Shown in pieces: positions 56,994-64,000 of a DNA stretch of 64,000 nucleotides (position 1 is its first letter; each line of letters begins with the position of its first letter). The stretch is from CAVUCE01 sp963739985 (GTDB lineage Bacteria > Bacteroidota > Ignavibacteria > Ignavibacteriales > Ignavibacteriaceae), in the NCBI GenBank assembly GCA_963739985.1, contig CAVUCE010000021.1, forward strand, positions 660,507 through 724,506, given 5' to 3'. The notes beneath the pieces are model-generated. The model was not told the origin of the DNA. It saw only the letters and a program-made list of their open reading frames with translations, and ran no database searches. A program made the translations under genes and the position numbers.

Positions 56994-58688
56994 ATGAGAT
57001 TAAAATTTCTACTTTCCCTTCTGCTAATGATTTTAATGTTTCAATTTTCTTTTGCACAGGAAGTTGGAATTCAAACTGAACAAGTATTAAAAAGAGGCTA
57101 CAATAAAATTTATTATATCTCTTCAATGACCGGAGCGGATAACGGTGGAAATGGTTCAATGCAGAAACCGTGGAAGACCATTGCATTCGCATTATCAAAA
57201 ATCAAAGATGCCTCTGCTTCAAATAAATGTGCTTTGGAAATTGCTGAAGGTAAATACGGTGAACCTACAATTCATACAAAAGAATTCGTTGATCTATACG
57301 GCGGCTTTGATACATTGACGTGGAATAGAAATATAATACAAAATGAAACGGTGTTGGAAGGGCAAAGTAAAAATAGGATAATGATAGCTAGCGATAATTC
57401 AAAGATAGACGGATTTGTCTTTCGGAATGGTTTGGTAAGAGGAAAAGGAGCTGCAATTCAGTGTGTTGGAGTTTCGCCTACGATTTCAAATAATATCTTT
57501 AGAACCAATAAAACCTTAAAGCCAAAAAATTGGCACCCAAAATATTGGCACAGAACTGCGAATGACGGTGGTGCAATTTATTGTTCAGATGGTTCGTTAC
57601 CGATAATCAGCAACAATGTGTTTTATAAAAATAAAACAGAAAACGGCCGCGGCGCCGGTATAGCGATGGATAATAAATGTGGTGGTAAAATCATTAATAA
57701 TTTTTTCTATCAGAATGTTAGCGGTTTAGATGATCCGATGAGAAGCAGCGACGGCGGTGCAGTCTCAATTTTTAGATGGTCGCATCCCTTGGTAGAAAAT
57801 AATATCATTATCGAGAATAAATCTTTAGCGCATAATGATGCGGGTGGAGTTTGGGTGGCCCTATGGTCATCGCCAAAAATAGAAAAAAATGTTTTTCTTA
57901 ATAACGAATGCGGAGATGATGCCGGAGCTTTATTTATAGGCGGGCAAGAACATAGATATGCAAAGGCTCTAGATCCAATGCCGCCGAAAGACAAATTTTA
58001 CATTACTGTAGATAGGAACATTTTTATGGGGAATAGAAATCCGTCCAATAATTCCGGTGTAACGCGTTTTACGATGGAAAGTCGTGGAATCTTTTCTAAT
58101 AATCTTTGTGCTTATAACAATGGGGTTTATTTCCAGAGAAGCGAAGCAGAAATTGTAAATAATACTATGCTGGAAAATTTTCTTCTTATCGAGACAAAAT
58201 CAGATCTAAAAGGAAACAAAGTTTATAACAATATTATATGGGGAGACATGAATGTTGATGCTCCTTCTGATTTTGCAAATAACGATTTAAAACAATCTCA
58301 TAATGGTGAAAATAATTTTACCAAAGACCCGGATTTTAAGAACGACAGTTTCCAAATCATACCTTACGGTACATCATACGATTTATTCAAATTTGTAACT
58401 ACAGTCTTTATGTCGGGAGCAAAATATAAAGATAATGAATTTAAAGGAAGAATAGTCAAAGCCGGAGATAAATGGGGAGTGGTAAAATCAAACAATAATA
58501 ATAACATTGAAATTTGGGGTGATCTTTCAGGTTCAACTGAAATAACAATGTTGCCTTCATTTAATCTTGATAAAAATTCTCCGTGTATTGATGCGGGCAA
58601 AAAAGTAGATGCCGGTTCTCATGATGTTTATGGTAACAATAGAACCAGCTCCTTGAGCAAAATAGATATTGGAGCCATTGAGCACTAA
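56994..58688 (+). CDS. Secreted right-handed beta-helix protein
   Basis: 564 residues with a signal peptide (RLKFLLSLLLMILMFQFSFAQ). GADNGGNGSMQKPWKTIAFALSKI is the usual opening of pectate-lyase-like beta-helix proteins (DUF1565 type). Repeating turns N-NIF, NNVFYKN, NNFFYQN, ENNIIIEN, NNTMLEN continue for about 400 residues. DGGAIYCSDGSLPIISNNVF and DGGAVSIFRWSHPLVENN show the periodic GGA turns. It ends IDIGAIEH, a common end for this group, and lacks a type IX sorting domain. A lyase or isomerase acting on acidic glycans is possible, but no catalytic triad can be identified by eye. Confidence 0.7.
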   Translation: MRLKFLLSLLLMILMFQFSFAQEVGIQTEQVLKRGYNKIYYISSMTGADNGGNGSMQKPWKTIAFALSKIKDASASNKCALEIAEGKYGEPTIHTKEFVDLYGGFDTLTWNRNIIQNETVLEGQSKNRIMIASDNSKIDGFVFRNGLVRGKGAAIQCVGVSPTISNNIFRTNKTLKPKNWHPKYWHRTANDGGAIYCSDGSLPIISNNVFYKNKTENGRGAGIAMDNKCGGKIINNFFYQNVSGLDDPMRSSDGGAVSIFRWSHPLVENNIIIENKSLAHNDAGGVWVALWSSPKIEKNVFLNNECGDDAGALFIGGQEHRYAKALDPMPPKDKFYITVDRNIFMGNRNPSNNSGVTRFTMESRGIFSNNLCAYNNGVYFQRSEAEIVNNTMLENFLLIETKSDLKGNKVYNNIIWGDMNVDAPSDFANNDLKQSHNGENNFTKDPDFKNDSFQIIPYGTSYDLFKFVTTVFMSGAKYKDNEFKGRIVKAGDKWGVVKSNNNNNIEIWGDLSGSTEITMLPSFNLDKNSPCIDAGKKVDAGSHDVYGNNRTSSLSKIDIGAIEH

Positions 58689-58719
58689 GAAATTCAATTT
58701 TTTGAAAGGAGATGCAATT

Positions 58720-59703
58720 ATGCAGAGTTATCTTCGAAAAAATTTTCTCATTTATTTGAGTACGATTTTGTTTGCAATAAGCTTTGGTAATTCCGGAGCC
58801 TTTGCACAATCGAAAACAGCTAAAAAATGGAAGCCCAAAAGGATAAATAAATGTATCGAGCTTTTTCAAGCAGGGCAGCCGGTCTATTATATATCTGCAT
58901 ATGGCGGATATGAAGAGGGTAAAAAGTTAGCGAAAACCTGGGCTGATTATATTATTTATAATATGGAACATCATCCTCTTGATTTTACAAAGCTCCACGA
59001 ATTTATGAAGGGATTAGTTGACGGTGGTCCTACCCCAAGCGGACATAGAACTCCTGCTGTAATTGTAAGTACTCCATTACTTGGATTAAACGGCGATATG
59101 GTTAAAACTGATGCGTGGATGTTTCAGCAAGCTTTGGCACAGGGTGTTCACGGGATTGAATTAGCAAGAGCGCGAACACCGGATGCAGTTAAGAATTTGA
59201 TTCAAGCAATAAGGTATCCTGTTCATCATCAGGCAGACGATACACTTGGTGTGGGATATAGAGGATATGGAAGTCAAAAATTTGCTGAGTGGGTTTGGGG
59301 TGTGGATGATACAACATACTTGAAGAAAGCCGATGTTTGGCCGTTGAATCCTAACGGAGAAATTTTGGTAGGTGTAAAAATTGAAGACACTGTTGCGTTA
59401 AGAAATTGTGATAAAACTTTAGCCGTTCCGGGAATTGCTTTTGCAGAGCACGGACCGAGAGATATGGGATTGATGTACGGTCATCTTGAAGGAAGAGCCG
59501 ATCCGCCAGTTCCGCCGGAAGTAAATGCAGCCGGAGCCAAAGTTTTAGCGGAGTGTAAAAAATATCATTTGTTTTTCCTCGACAATGTTTTACCGGATAA
59601 CGTAGTTGAAAAAATTAAAAAAGGTGTAATGATTGGTGCCGGAAGTAATAAAGAAGCGGCTGAAGTTGGACGAAAATATACAAAACGTAAAATGCCGTGG
59701 TAA
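58720..59703 (+). CDS. Exported HpcH/HpaI-family aldolase
   Basis: 327 residues from the ATG at 58720, preceded by GAAAGGAG; the open frame reaches further up, but only this start has a ribosome site. Residues 1-30 (MQSYLRKNFLIYLSTILFAI..AFAQ) are a Sec signal peptide. The rest is an HpcH/HpaI class II aldolase barrel: HGIELARARTPDA (about 144-156), VGVKIEDTVALRNCD (metal Glu222) and AEHGPRDMG (metal Asp248). The family splits 4-hydroxy-2-oxo acids into pyruvate and an aldehyde, normally in the cytoplasm. An exported version is odd. It is followed 18 bp later by an exported FAH-family protein, so the two probably act together in the periplasm. Confidence 0.75.
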   Translation: MQSYLRKNFLIYLSTILFAISFGNSGAFAQSKTAKKWKPKRINKCIELFQAGQPVYYISAYGGYEEGKKLAKTWADYIIYNMEHHPLDFTKLHEFMKGLVDGGPTPSGHRTPAVIVSTPLLGLNGDMVKTDAWMFQQALAQGVHGIELARARTPDAVKNLIQAIRYPVHHQADDTLGVGYRGYGSQKFAEWVWGVDDTTYLKKADVWPLNPNGEILVGVKIEDTVALRNCDKTLAVPGIAFAEHGPRDMGLMYGHLEGRADPPVPPEVNAAGAKVLAECKKYHLFFLDNVLPDNVVEKIKKGVMIGAGSNKEAAEVGRKYTKRKMPW

Positions 59704-59721
59704 AAAGTTTTTAGGAGAATC

Positions 59722-60597
59722 ATGAAAAATTTTATTTCAATAATAGGTTTAGCTTTTTTATTGAGTTTTTCTACTCATGCTCAAAGCAAAAGATTTTGCC
59801 GCTTTAAGTATAATAACTTGGTTATGTATGGAAGAGTTGAAGGAAAAGTTATCTATGCATTAAACAAAGCTCCATGGAACGGGGGTAAAGCCACCGGCAA
59901 GAAATATTCTTTGGATAACATTAAATTCCTTACTCCGAGTGAACCTAATGCCATTATAGGTTTAATAAAATCTTATAGTGATTCGTGGAAAGTAAAAACT
60001 CCTCCGAAATCAATTCGCTGGTTTATAAAACCACCTTCATCTGCTTCTACAACAAACAATGATATTGTTATACCTTCCGCAGTCAATCGGTTGAAACTTG
60101 AAGACGAGATGGTGATTATCATCGGGAAGGAAATTAAAAATGCTGATGTAAACGAAGCTTCGAAAGCTATATTCGGTTATACGGTTGGTGGGGATGTTGA
60201 GGGAGATCCTGATTCATATTATGAAGTGCATGGAGAAAAAACAGAATCAAATAAGGCTCCGCTTACACTTGGATTAAAAATCGGTGACGGCTTTGCTCCA
60301 TATGGTCCTTTCATAACTCAAGGAGTTGACTGGAAGAAGTGTGTGAAGCATGTTCAGATAATTAAAAGTAAGTCAAGCAACAAAATAGAATATTCAAATA
60401 ATGTTTCACATTTAAGATTTACGCCGGCCGAAATTGTAAGCCAATTATCAAAAGTTCTAACTCTCCTTCCCGGCGATGTTATATTCAGCGGTGCCTCAAA
60501 AGCATTTCCCGTTGAACCAGGAGATGAAGTGACTCTTTCAATTGATAGGTTGGGAAAATTAGATAATAAAATTGTTAAGAACCATCAGAATGAATAA
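59722..60597 (+). CDS. Exported fumarylacetoacetate-hydrolase-family protein
   Basis: 291 residues. TTAGGAG precedes the ATG, and residues 1-21 (MKNFISIIGLAFLLSFSTHAQ) are a signal peptide. The FAH fold is recognised by IVIPSAVNRLKLEDEMVIIIGKEIKN (metal Glu127 and Glu129), AIFGYTVGGDVEGD (metal Asp158), LTLGLKIGDGFAPYGPFIT and LTLLPGDVIFSGA..FPVEPGDEV. Family members hydrolyse acylpyruvates, decarboxylate oxaloacetate-like acids or act on 2,4-diketo-3-deoxy sugar acids, usually in the cytoplasm. The ARD that normally follows the metal Asp region is replaced by EGDP. The gene sits directly behind the exported HpcH/HpaI aldolase. Confidence 0.75.
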   Translation: MKNFISIIGLAFLLSFSTHAQSKRFCRFKYNNLVMYGRVEGKVIYALNKAPWNGGKATGKKYSLDNIKFLTPSEPNAIIGLIKSYSDSWKVKTPPKSIRWFIKPPSSASTTNNDIVIPSAVNRLKLEDEMVIIIGKEIKNADVNEASKAIFGYTVGGDVEGDPDSYYEVHGEKTESNKAPLTLGLKIGDGFAPYGPFITQGVDWKKCVKHVQIIKSKSSNKIEYSNNVSHLRFTPAEIVSQLSKVLTLLPGDVIFSGASKAFPVEPGDEVTLSIDRLGKLDNKIVKNHQNE

Positions 60598-61900
60598 TAA
60601 TAATTGTATTAATTATTATAGAAATGAATTCATTATTAGAAAACTATTTATAACAAAATATACGATGACAATAATTTTATTGCTCAGCATGGGTACTAAT
60701 CGATACACAATAGCTCAAAATTCTCAAGATATCTTTAAAAGTAAAGATAAATTAAATGTATTTTTAAAAGGAGATAGTAATATAATTAACTACTATAAAT
60801 CTGCTTTTAATTTAATTAATTATTCCAGAGATATGGCGGGAGCAGATGTGCTTGTTCTAATATTATCTCACTCATCAGCAAACGGTGGAGAATCATATAA
60901 ACTAATATTTACCGGCAAAAGAAAATTTAATGGTGTGAATGATAAATTAAAAATATCATTTCAAAAAGCAGATTCTGATGAAACTAAGTATTTGGGACTT
61001 CTTAGAATATTAAAGATAGGTATGATTAGATATATATCCCACACTCAGTATATAAGTGGTATTAGAGCAAAATATTTGACGATAAATAAAAGAGCTGATG
61101 AAACATATTCGGATAAGTGGAACTATTGGGTTTATAATTTATCAGCTCTTGGTGCTTTTAAATCAGAACAGTCCAAAGAAGAATATTCTTTTAAAGGAAA
61201 TATTTCTGCAGATAGAATAACAAATGAGTCAAAAATTATTATTGGATTAGGTTACGAGAAAAAATTACAAAGTTTTAACCTGGATACGATAATTACAAAA
61301 AGCATAAAAAAGAGTTTGGATCTTAAAGCTAAATATGTAAAAAGTATTTCCAATCATTTTTCTGCTGGTTGTTATACCGAATATTTTTCGAGTAGTTTTG
61401 ATAATATTCAAAGTGAATTATCATTAACACCGGCATTAGAATATGACTTTTTCCCCTATAAAGAATCATTAACTCATGAATTTACAATTAGATATAAAGT
61501 GGGTATTTCAAACTATAATTATTATGTCATGACTATTTTTGGCAGAAATAACGAAAATCTTTTTTCACATAGCTTGAAATTAAAATATGATTTCAAAGAG
61601 ATTTGGGGAACTGCTTCGCTTGCAATTAGCGGTTCTCAATTTTTAAATAATTTATCTAAGAATAGAATTGAATTTAATTCGAGTATTTCATTAAGAGTTT
61701 TTGAGGGCTTTTCCATAAATACAATGTTAAATATTAATATTTTACACGATCAAATTTATTTACCTGCAGAGGGAGCAACGAAAGAAGAAATACTTCTTAA
61801 TCAAAAACAATTAGCCTCCCAGTACGAGGTAAATTTAAACCTAGGATTTAGTTATTCATTTGGCTCAATTTATAATAATATAGTTAATACTAGATTTTAA
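60590..61900 (+). CDS. Outer-membrane beta-barrel protein of unknown function
   Basis: 436 residues if started at the ATG at 60590, which overlaps the FAH-family stop by 8 bp; the frame is open from a TTG at 60572, and an ATG at 60647-60670 could serve instead. A hydrophobic signal-like stretch ends in TIAQ. The next 80 residues (NIINYYKSAFNLINYSRDMAGADVLVLILSHSS..GGESYKLIFTG) resemble the periplasmic part of a conserved hypothetical family. In that family, a YVRDR-ADVHVL stretch precedes a barrel. The second half shows alternating strands and ends with Phe (NTRF), as outer-membrane barrels do. It is last in the run before a large hairpin. Confidence 0.6.
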   Translation: MNNNNCINYYRNEFIIRKLFITKYTMTIILLLSMGTNRYTIAQNSQDIFKSKDKLNVFLKGDSNIINYYKSAFNLINYSRDMAGADVLVLILSHSSANGGESYKLIFTGKRKFNGVNDKLKISFQKADSDETKYLGLLRILKIGMIRYISHTQYISGIRAKYLTINKRADETYSDKWNYWVYNLSALGAFKSEQSKEEYSFKGNISADRITNESKIIIGLGYEKKLQSFNLDTIITKSIKKSLDLKAKYVKSISNHFSAGCYTEYFSSSFDNIQSELSLTPALEYDFFPYKESLTHEFTIRYKVGISNYNYYVMTIFGRNNENLFSHSLKLKYDFKEIWGTASLAISGSQFLNNLSKNRIEFNSSISLRVFEGFSINTMLNINILHDQIYLPAEGATKEEILLNQKQLASQYEVNLNLGFSYSFGSIYNNIVNTRF

Positions 61901-61920
61901 ATAACGTCTCTCTCTCCCGG

Positions 61921-62010
61921 GGTGCCGTTAAAAATTTATGCATGTGATTTGAATTCAGAAATTCAATAATAATCATAATTGATGCATTAAATTAGCGGCA
62001 CCTCGTTTTT
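61921..62010 (+). terminator. Large hairpin with T tract ending the 35-62 kb run
   Basis: GGTGCCG (61921-61927) pairs with CGGCACC (61996-62002). The pairing extends inward, imperfectly, to ATGCAT on both sides, and an inner GAATT-CAGA-AATTC hairpin fills the loop. GTTTTTAT follows the stem directly, as expected for an intrinsic terminator. It lies 20 bp after the barrel gene and 63 bp before the next start codon. Confidence 0.65.
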
Positions 62011-62072
62011 ATTTGGATTTATAAAACTTATATTCTTTTCAAACGTTATTTATGCATGTTAAAGGAGAAGGA

Positions 62073-63392
62073 ATGAGTGTTACACAGCCTTTTAATTTGA
62101 TGGCAAAGCCTAACGGGCCGATCTGTAATCTAGATTGTAAATATTGTTTTTATCTTGAAAAAGAGAATCTTTACAGCGGAAATCCAAACTTTAAGATGAG
62201 TGAGGATATTCTTGAATTGTTCATCAAACAAAAAATAGAAGCTAACCCCGGGAACGAAATTAGTTTTGTCTGGCAGGGCGGCGAACCTACACTAATGGGA
62301 GTTGAATATTACAAAAAAGTAGTTGAACTGCAGTATAAATATTCCAACGGGAAAAATATTACAAACGGGTTTCAAACAAACGGTGTTTTGTTAAATGATG
62401 AATGGTGCGAGTTCTTTAAGGAAAATAAATTTTTAATCGGCATTTCGATTGATGGGCCTAAGGAACTGCACGACGAATACAGAATTAATAAAGGCGGCGG
62501 CTCATCGTTCGATCAAGTTATAAGAGGAATTGAATTCCTTAAAAAACATTCAGTCGATTTTAATACACTCTCGGTGGTTCATAAACATAACGGTGATTAT
62601 CCGCTGGAGATTTATAATTTTCTCAAAGAAATCGGGAGCGGCTTTATGCAGTTTATCCCGATAGTTGAAAGAAGTGCTAAAGGAGAAGGTGAAAACGGAC
62701 TCGATTTGGTTTCCCCGGCGTTTGAAAATGCCAGCGTTACCGAATGGTCCGTTGATCCTGTTCAGTATGGAAATTTTTTATGTACAATTTTTGATGAATG
62801 GGTTCGTAAGGATGTTGGAAAAGTATTTGTACAAATATTTGATGTTGCGCTGGAAAGCTGGCTGGGCATGGAGCCCGCGCTCTGTATATTCAGAAAAAAA
62901 TGCGGGAACGCTCTGGTAATAGAACACAATGGCGATATTTATTCGTGCGATCATTTTGTTTATCCCGAGAATAAACTCGGTAACATAATGGAAAAACCGC
63001 TCGAGTCGATGGTTGAATCAGAGCAGCAGAAGAAATTTGGAAATGATAAACTGGAAACACTTCCTAACTATTGTTTGAATTGTGAAGTAAGATTTGCCTG
63101 CAACGGTGAATGTCCTAAACATAGATTTATAAAAACCCCGGATGGTGAAGACGGATTAAATTATTTGTGTGCGGGTTATAAAAATTTCTTCAATCACATT
63201 GATCCTTATATGAAATTTATGTCTGAGGAAGTAATACAAAGAAAGCCGCCCGCTAACGTAATGTTCTGGGCAAAAGAAAAAGATAAAGGCTTTCCTTCCT
63301 TAAATGTAGGCAGAAATGATTTGTGTCCATGCGGAAGCGGTAAGAAATTTAAGAAATGCTGCGGGATGGGGAATTCTGTGAGTAATAATTAG
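62073..63392 (+). CDS. Anaerobic sulfatase-maturating radical SAM enzyme with SEC-C tail
   Basis: 439 residues from the ATG at 62073, directly behind AAAGGAGAAGG; the upstream ATG at 62052 precedes that site and is unlikely. The radical SAM cluster motif CNLDCKYC gives Cys18, Cys22 and Cys25. WQGGEPTLMG and IGISIDGPKELHDEYR are typical of anSME. A SPASM cysteine set follows (CIFRKKCGN, YSCDHFVYP, CLNCEVRFACNGECPKH). The last 25 residues carry a SEC-C zinc motif (NDLCPCGSGKKFKKCC). It oxidises the active-site Cys or Ser of sulfatases to formylglycine without oxygen, so it should activate the sulfatase at 42239, whose motif is CSPSR. Confidence 0.88.
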   Translation: MSVTQPFNLMAKPNGPICNLDCKYCFYLEKENLYSGNPNFKMSEDILELFIKQKIEANPGNEISFVWQGGEPTLMGVEYYKKVVELQYKYSNGKNITNGFQTNGVLLNDEWCEFFKENKFLIGISIDGPKELHDEYRINKGGGSSFDQVIRGIEFLKKHSVDFNTLSVVHKHNGDYPLEIYNFLKEIGSGFMQFIPIVERSAKGEGENGLDLVSPAFENASVTEWSVDPVQYGNFLCTIFDEWVRKDVGKVFVQIFDVALESWLGMEPALCIFRKKCGNALVIEHNGDIYSCDHFVYPENKLGNIMEKPLESMVESEQQKKFGNDKLETLPNYCLNCEVRFACNGECPKHRFIKTPDGEDGLNYLCAGYKNFFNHIDPYMKFMSEEVIQRKPPANVMFWAKEKDKGFPSLNVGRNDLCPCGSGKKFKKCCGMGNSVSNN

Positions 63393-63417
63393 CGGTTTTT
63401 CAAATTAAAATAGTAAG

Positions 63418-64000
63418 ATGGTGCGAAAATATTATAATTATGTTAACGGTAGATGGATAAAAGTTGCCAAAGGAAAATTTAAGCAAATAAACAACCCGGG
63501 CAATCTTGATGATGTTATCGGCCTCGTTCAATATGCAGATTCCGGGCTCGCAAAATCCGCAATGGATTCTGCGCAGAAGGGCTACGAATTATGGAGCCGG
63601 GTTACGCTTAAAAAAAGGATTTCACTGCTAAATAAGGCGCTGAATCAAATTAAGAAAAACAAAAATGAGTTTGCCGAAATCATTACAAGAGAAAACGGGA
63701 AAACAATTACTGAATCTCTTTCTGAAATAAACTCATCAATATCCGAAGGAAAGTACCAGCTTAAAATATTTTAAGAGTACCCGGGAAGAGTTAAAGGGAA
63801 TAGGGGAAATAAGTTACGAGCCTTTGGGGGTTGTATTACTAATTACGCCTTCAAATTTTCCTTTAGCTACGGTTATTAGAAAAATCATTCCGGCATTGGC
63901 TGCAGGTAATTCGGTTGTGCTTAAACCTTCCGAGGTTACTCCGCTTACAGCGATAAAGTTTTTTGAAATATTTCATCAGCTGAATTTACCCAAGGGAACT
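63418..64000 (+). pseudogene. Aldehyde dehydrogenase, frameshifted, 3' end outside window
   Basis: The first frame (63418-63774) reads YYNYVNGRWIKVAKGKFKQINNPGN..VIGLVQYADSG, the start of an NAD(P)-dependent aldehyde dehydrogenase. Removing one A from AAAA at 63763-63766 joins it to KYFKSTREELKG, EPLGVVLLITPSNFPLATVIRKIIPALAAGNSVVLKPSEVTPLTA. That segment carries the nucleotide-binding KPSE. The gene runs off the window before the catalytic Cys and Glu. It begins 25 bp after the sulfatase-maturating enzyme, with a GTAAG just upstream. It could oxidise lactaldehyde, a semialdehyde or another aldehyde from the sugar-acid pathways; the identity cannot be settled with the catalytic half missing. 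Confidence 0.75.

Noticed and set aside
1..64000. CRISPR arrays, tRNA or rRNA genes, prophage
   Set aside because: I looked for regular repeats, cloverleaf-like sequences and phage structural genes by eye and saw none. Short tRNAs could still be missed without a covariance search.

Overview
This is an AT-rich, densely coding 64 kb window from what looks like a bacterium of the Bacteroidota/Chlorobiota group, most probably the class Ignavibacteria. The evidence is repeated C-terminal type IX secretion (T9SS) sorting domains carrying YPNPFNPST, a PorV/PorQ-type outer-membrane protein, three TonB-dependent receptors with carboxypeptidase-like N-terminal domains, and a TTG-N19-TAnnTTTG promoter of the Bacteroidota kind. 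Many genes also have good Shine-Dalgarno sites, which fits Ignavibacteria better than Bacteroides-type organisms. An oxygen-independent sulfatase-maturating radical SAM enzyme suggests an anaerobic or facultative life. No rRNA, tRNA, CRISPR array, insertion sequence or phage gene was seen.

Layout. (1) 1-10.4 kb: tail of a glycosidase-like protein, a secreted double DOMON/CBM9-like protein, then a lipoprotein / TonB receptor / T9SS protein / PorV set. (2) 10.4-12.8 kb: a DeoR regulator divergent from an APC permease. (3) 13-20.4 kb: a secreted GH114-like protein, a second TonB receptor and a beta-helix T9SS protein, the last two damaged by indels. (4) 20.6-31.4 kb: a galactoside block with an unrecognised secreted glycosidase-like protein, a GH36-like alpha-galactosidase, a 47-residue membrane protein, a sodium/solute symporter, a galactokinase-like GHMP kinase, a sugar-1-phosphate nucleotidyltransferase, a ROK regulator and a GalE-like epimerase. 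(5) 31.4-33.1 kb: a split hipBST toxin-antitoxin module on the minus strand with three operators spaced exactly 60 bp apart. (6) 33.5-61.9 kb: a LacI-type regulator, then a long same-strand run: T9SS beta-propeller, TonB receptor, SUMF1-sialidase-MORN lipoprotein, Tat-type sulfatase, Fe-alcohol dehydrogenase, DapA-family aldolase, PdxA2-like dehydrogenase, DUF1537 kinase, two transporters, bicupin, two tandem 814-residue LamG proteins, a beta-helix protein, an exported HpcH/HpaI aldolase, an exported FAH-family protein and an outer-membrane barrel. (7) 62-64 kb: the sulfatase-maturating enzyme and the start of an aldehyde dehydrogenase.

How it works together (inference). Regions 1, 3 and 6 look like polysaccharide or glycoconjugate use loci in which T9SS-exported proteins and TonB receptors take the place of the SusC/SusD pair; no SusD-like gene is visible. 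Region 4 would release galactose, import it, and turn it into a nucleotide sugar by kinase plus pyrophosphorylase. Region 6 would desulfate and cut a sulfated glycan and process acid sugars through the DUF1537/PdxA2 route. The pair of enzymes of normally cytoplasmic families carrying signal peptides (58.7-60.6 kb) is the most unusual element.

Data quality. Five genes are each broken by a single-base indel, mostly in a short A run, and a sixth (18.6-20.3 kb) by about eight. Reading resumes perfectly after each. This looks more like sequencing error than gene decay, so the frameshifted genes may be intact in the organism.
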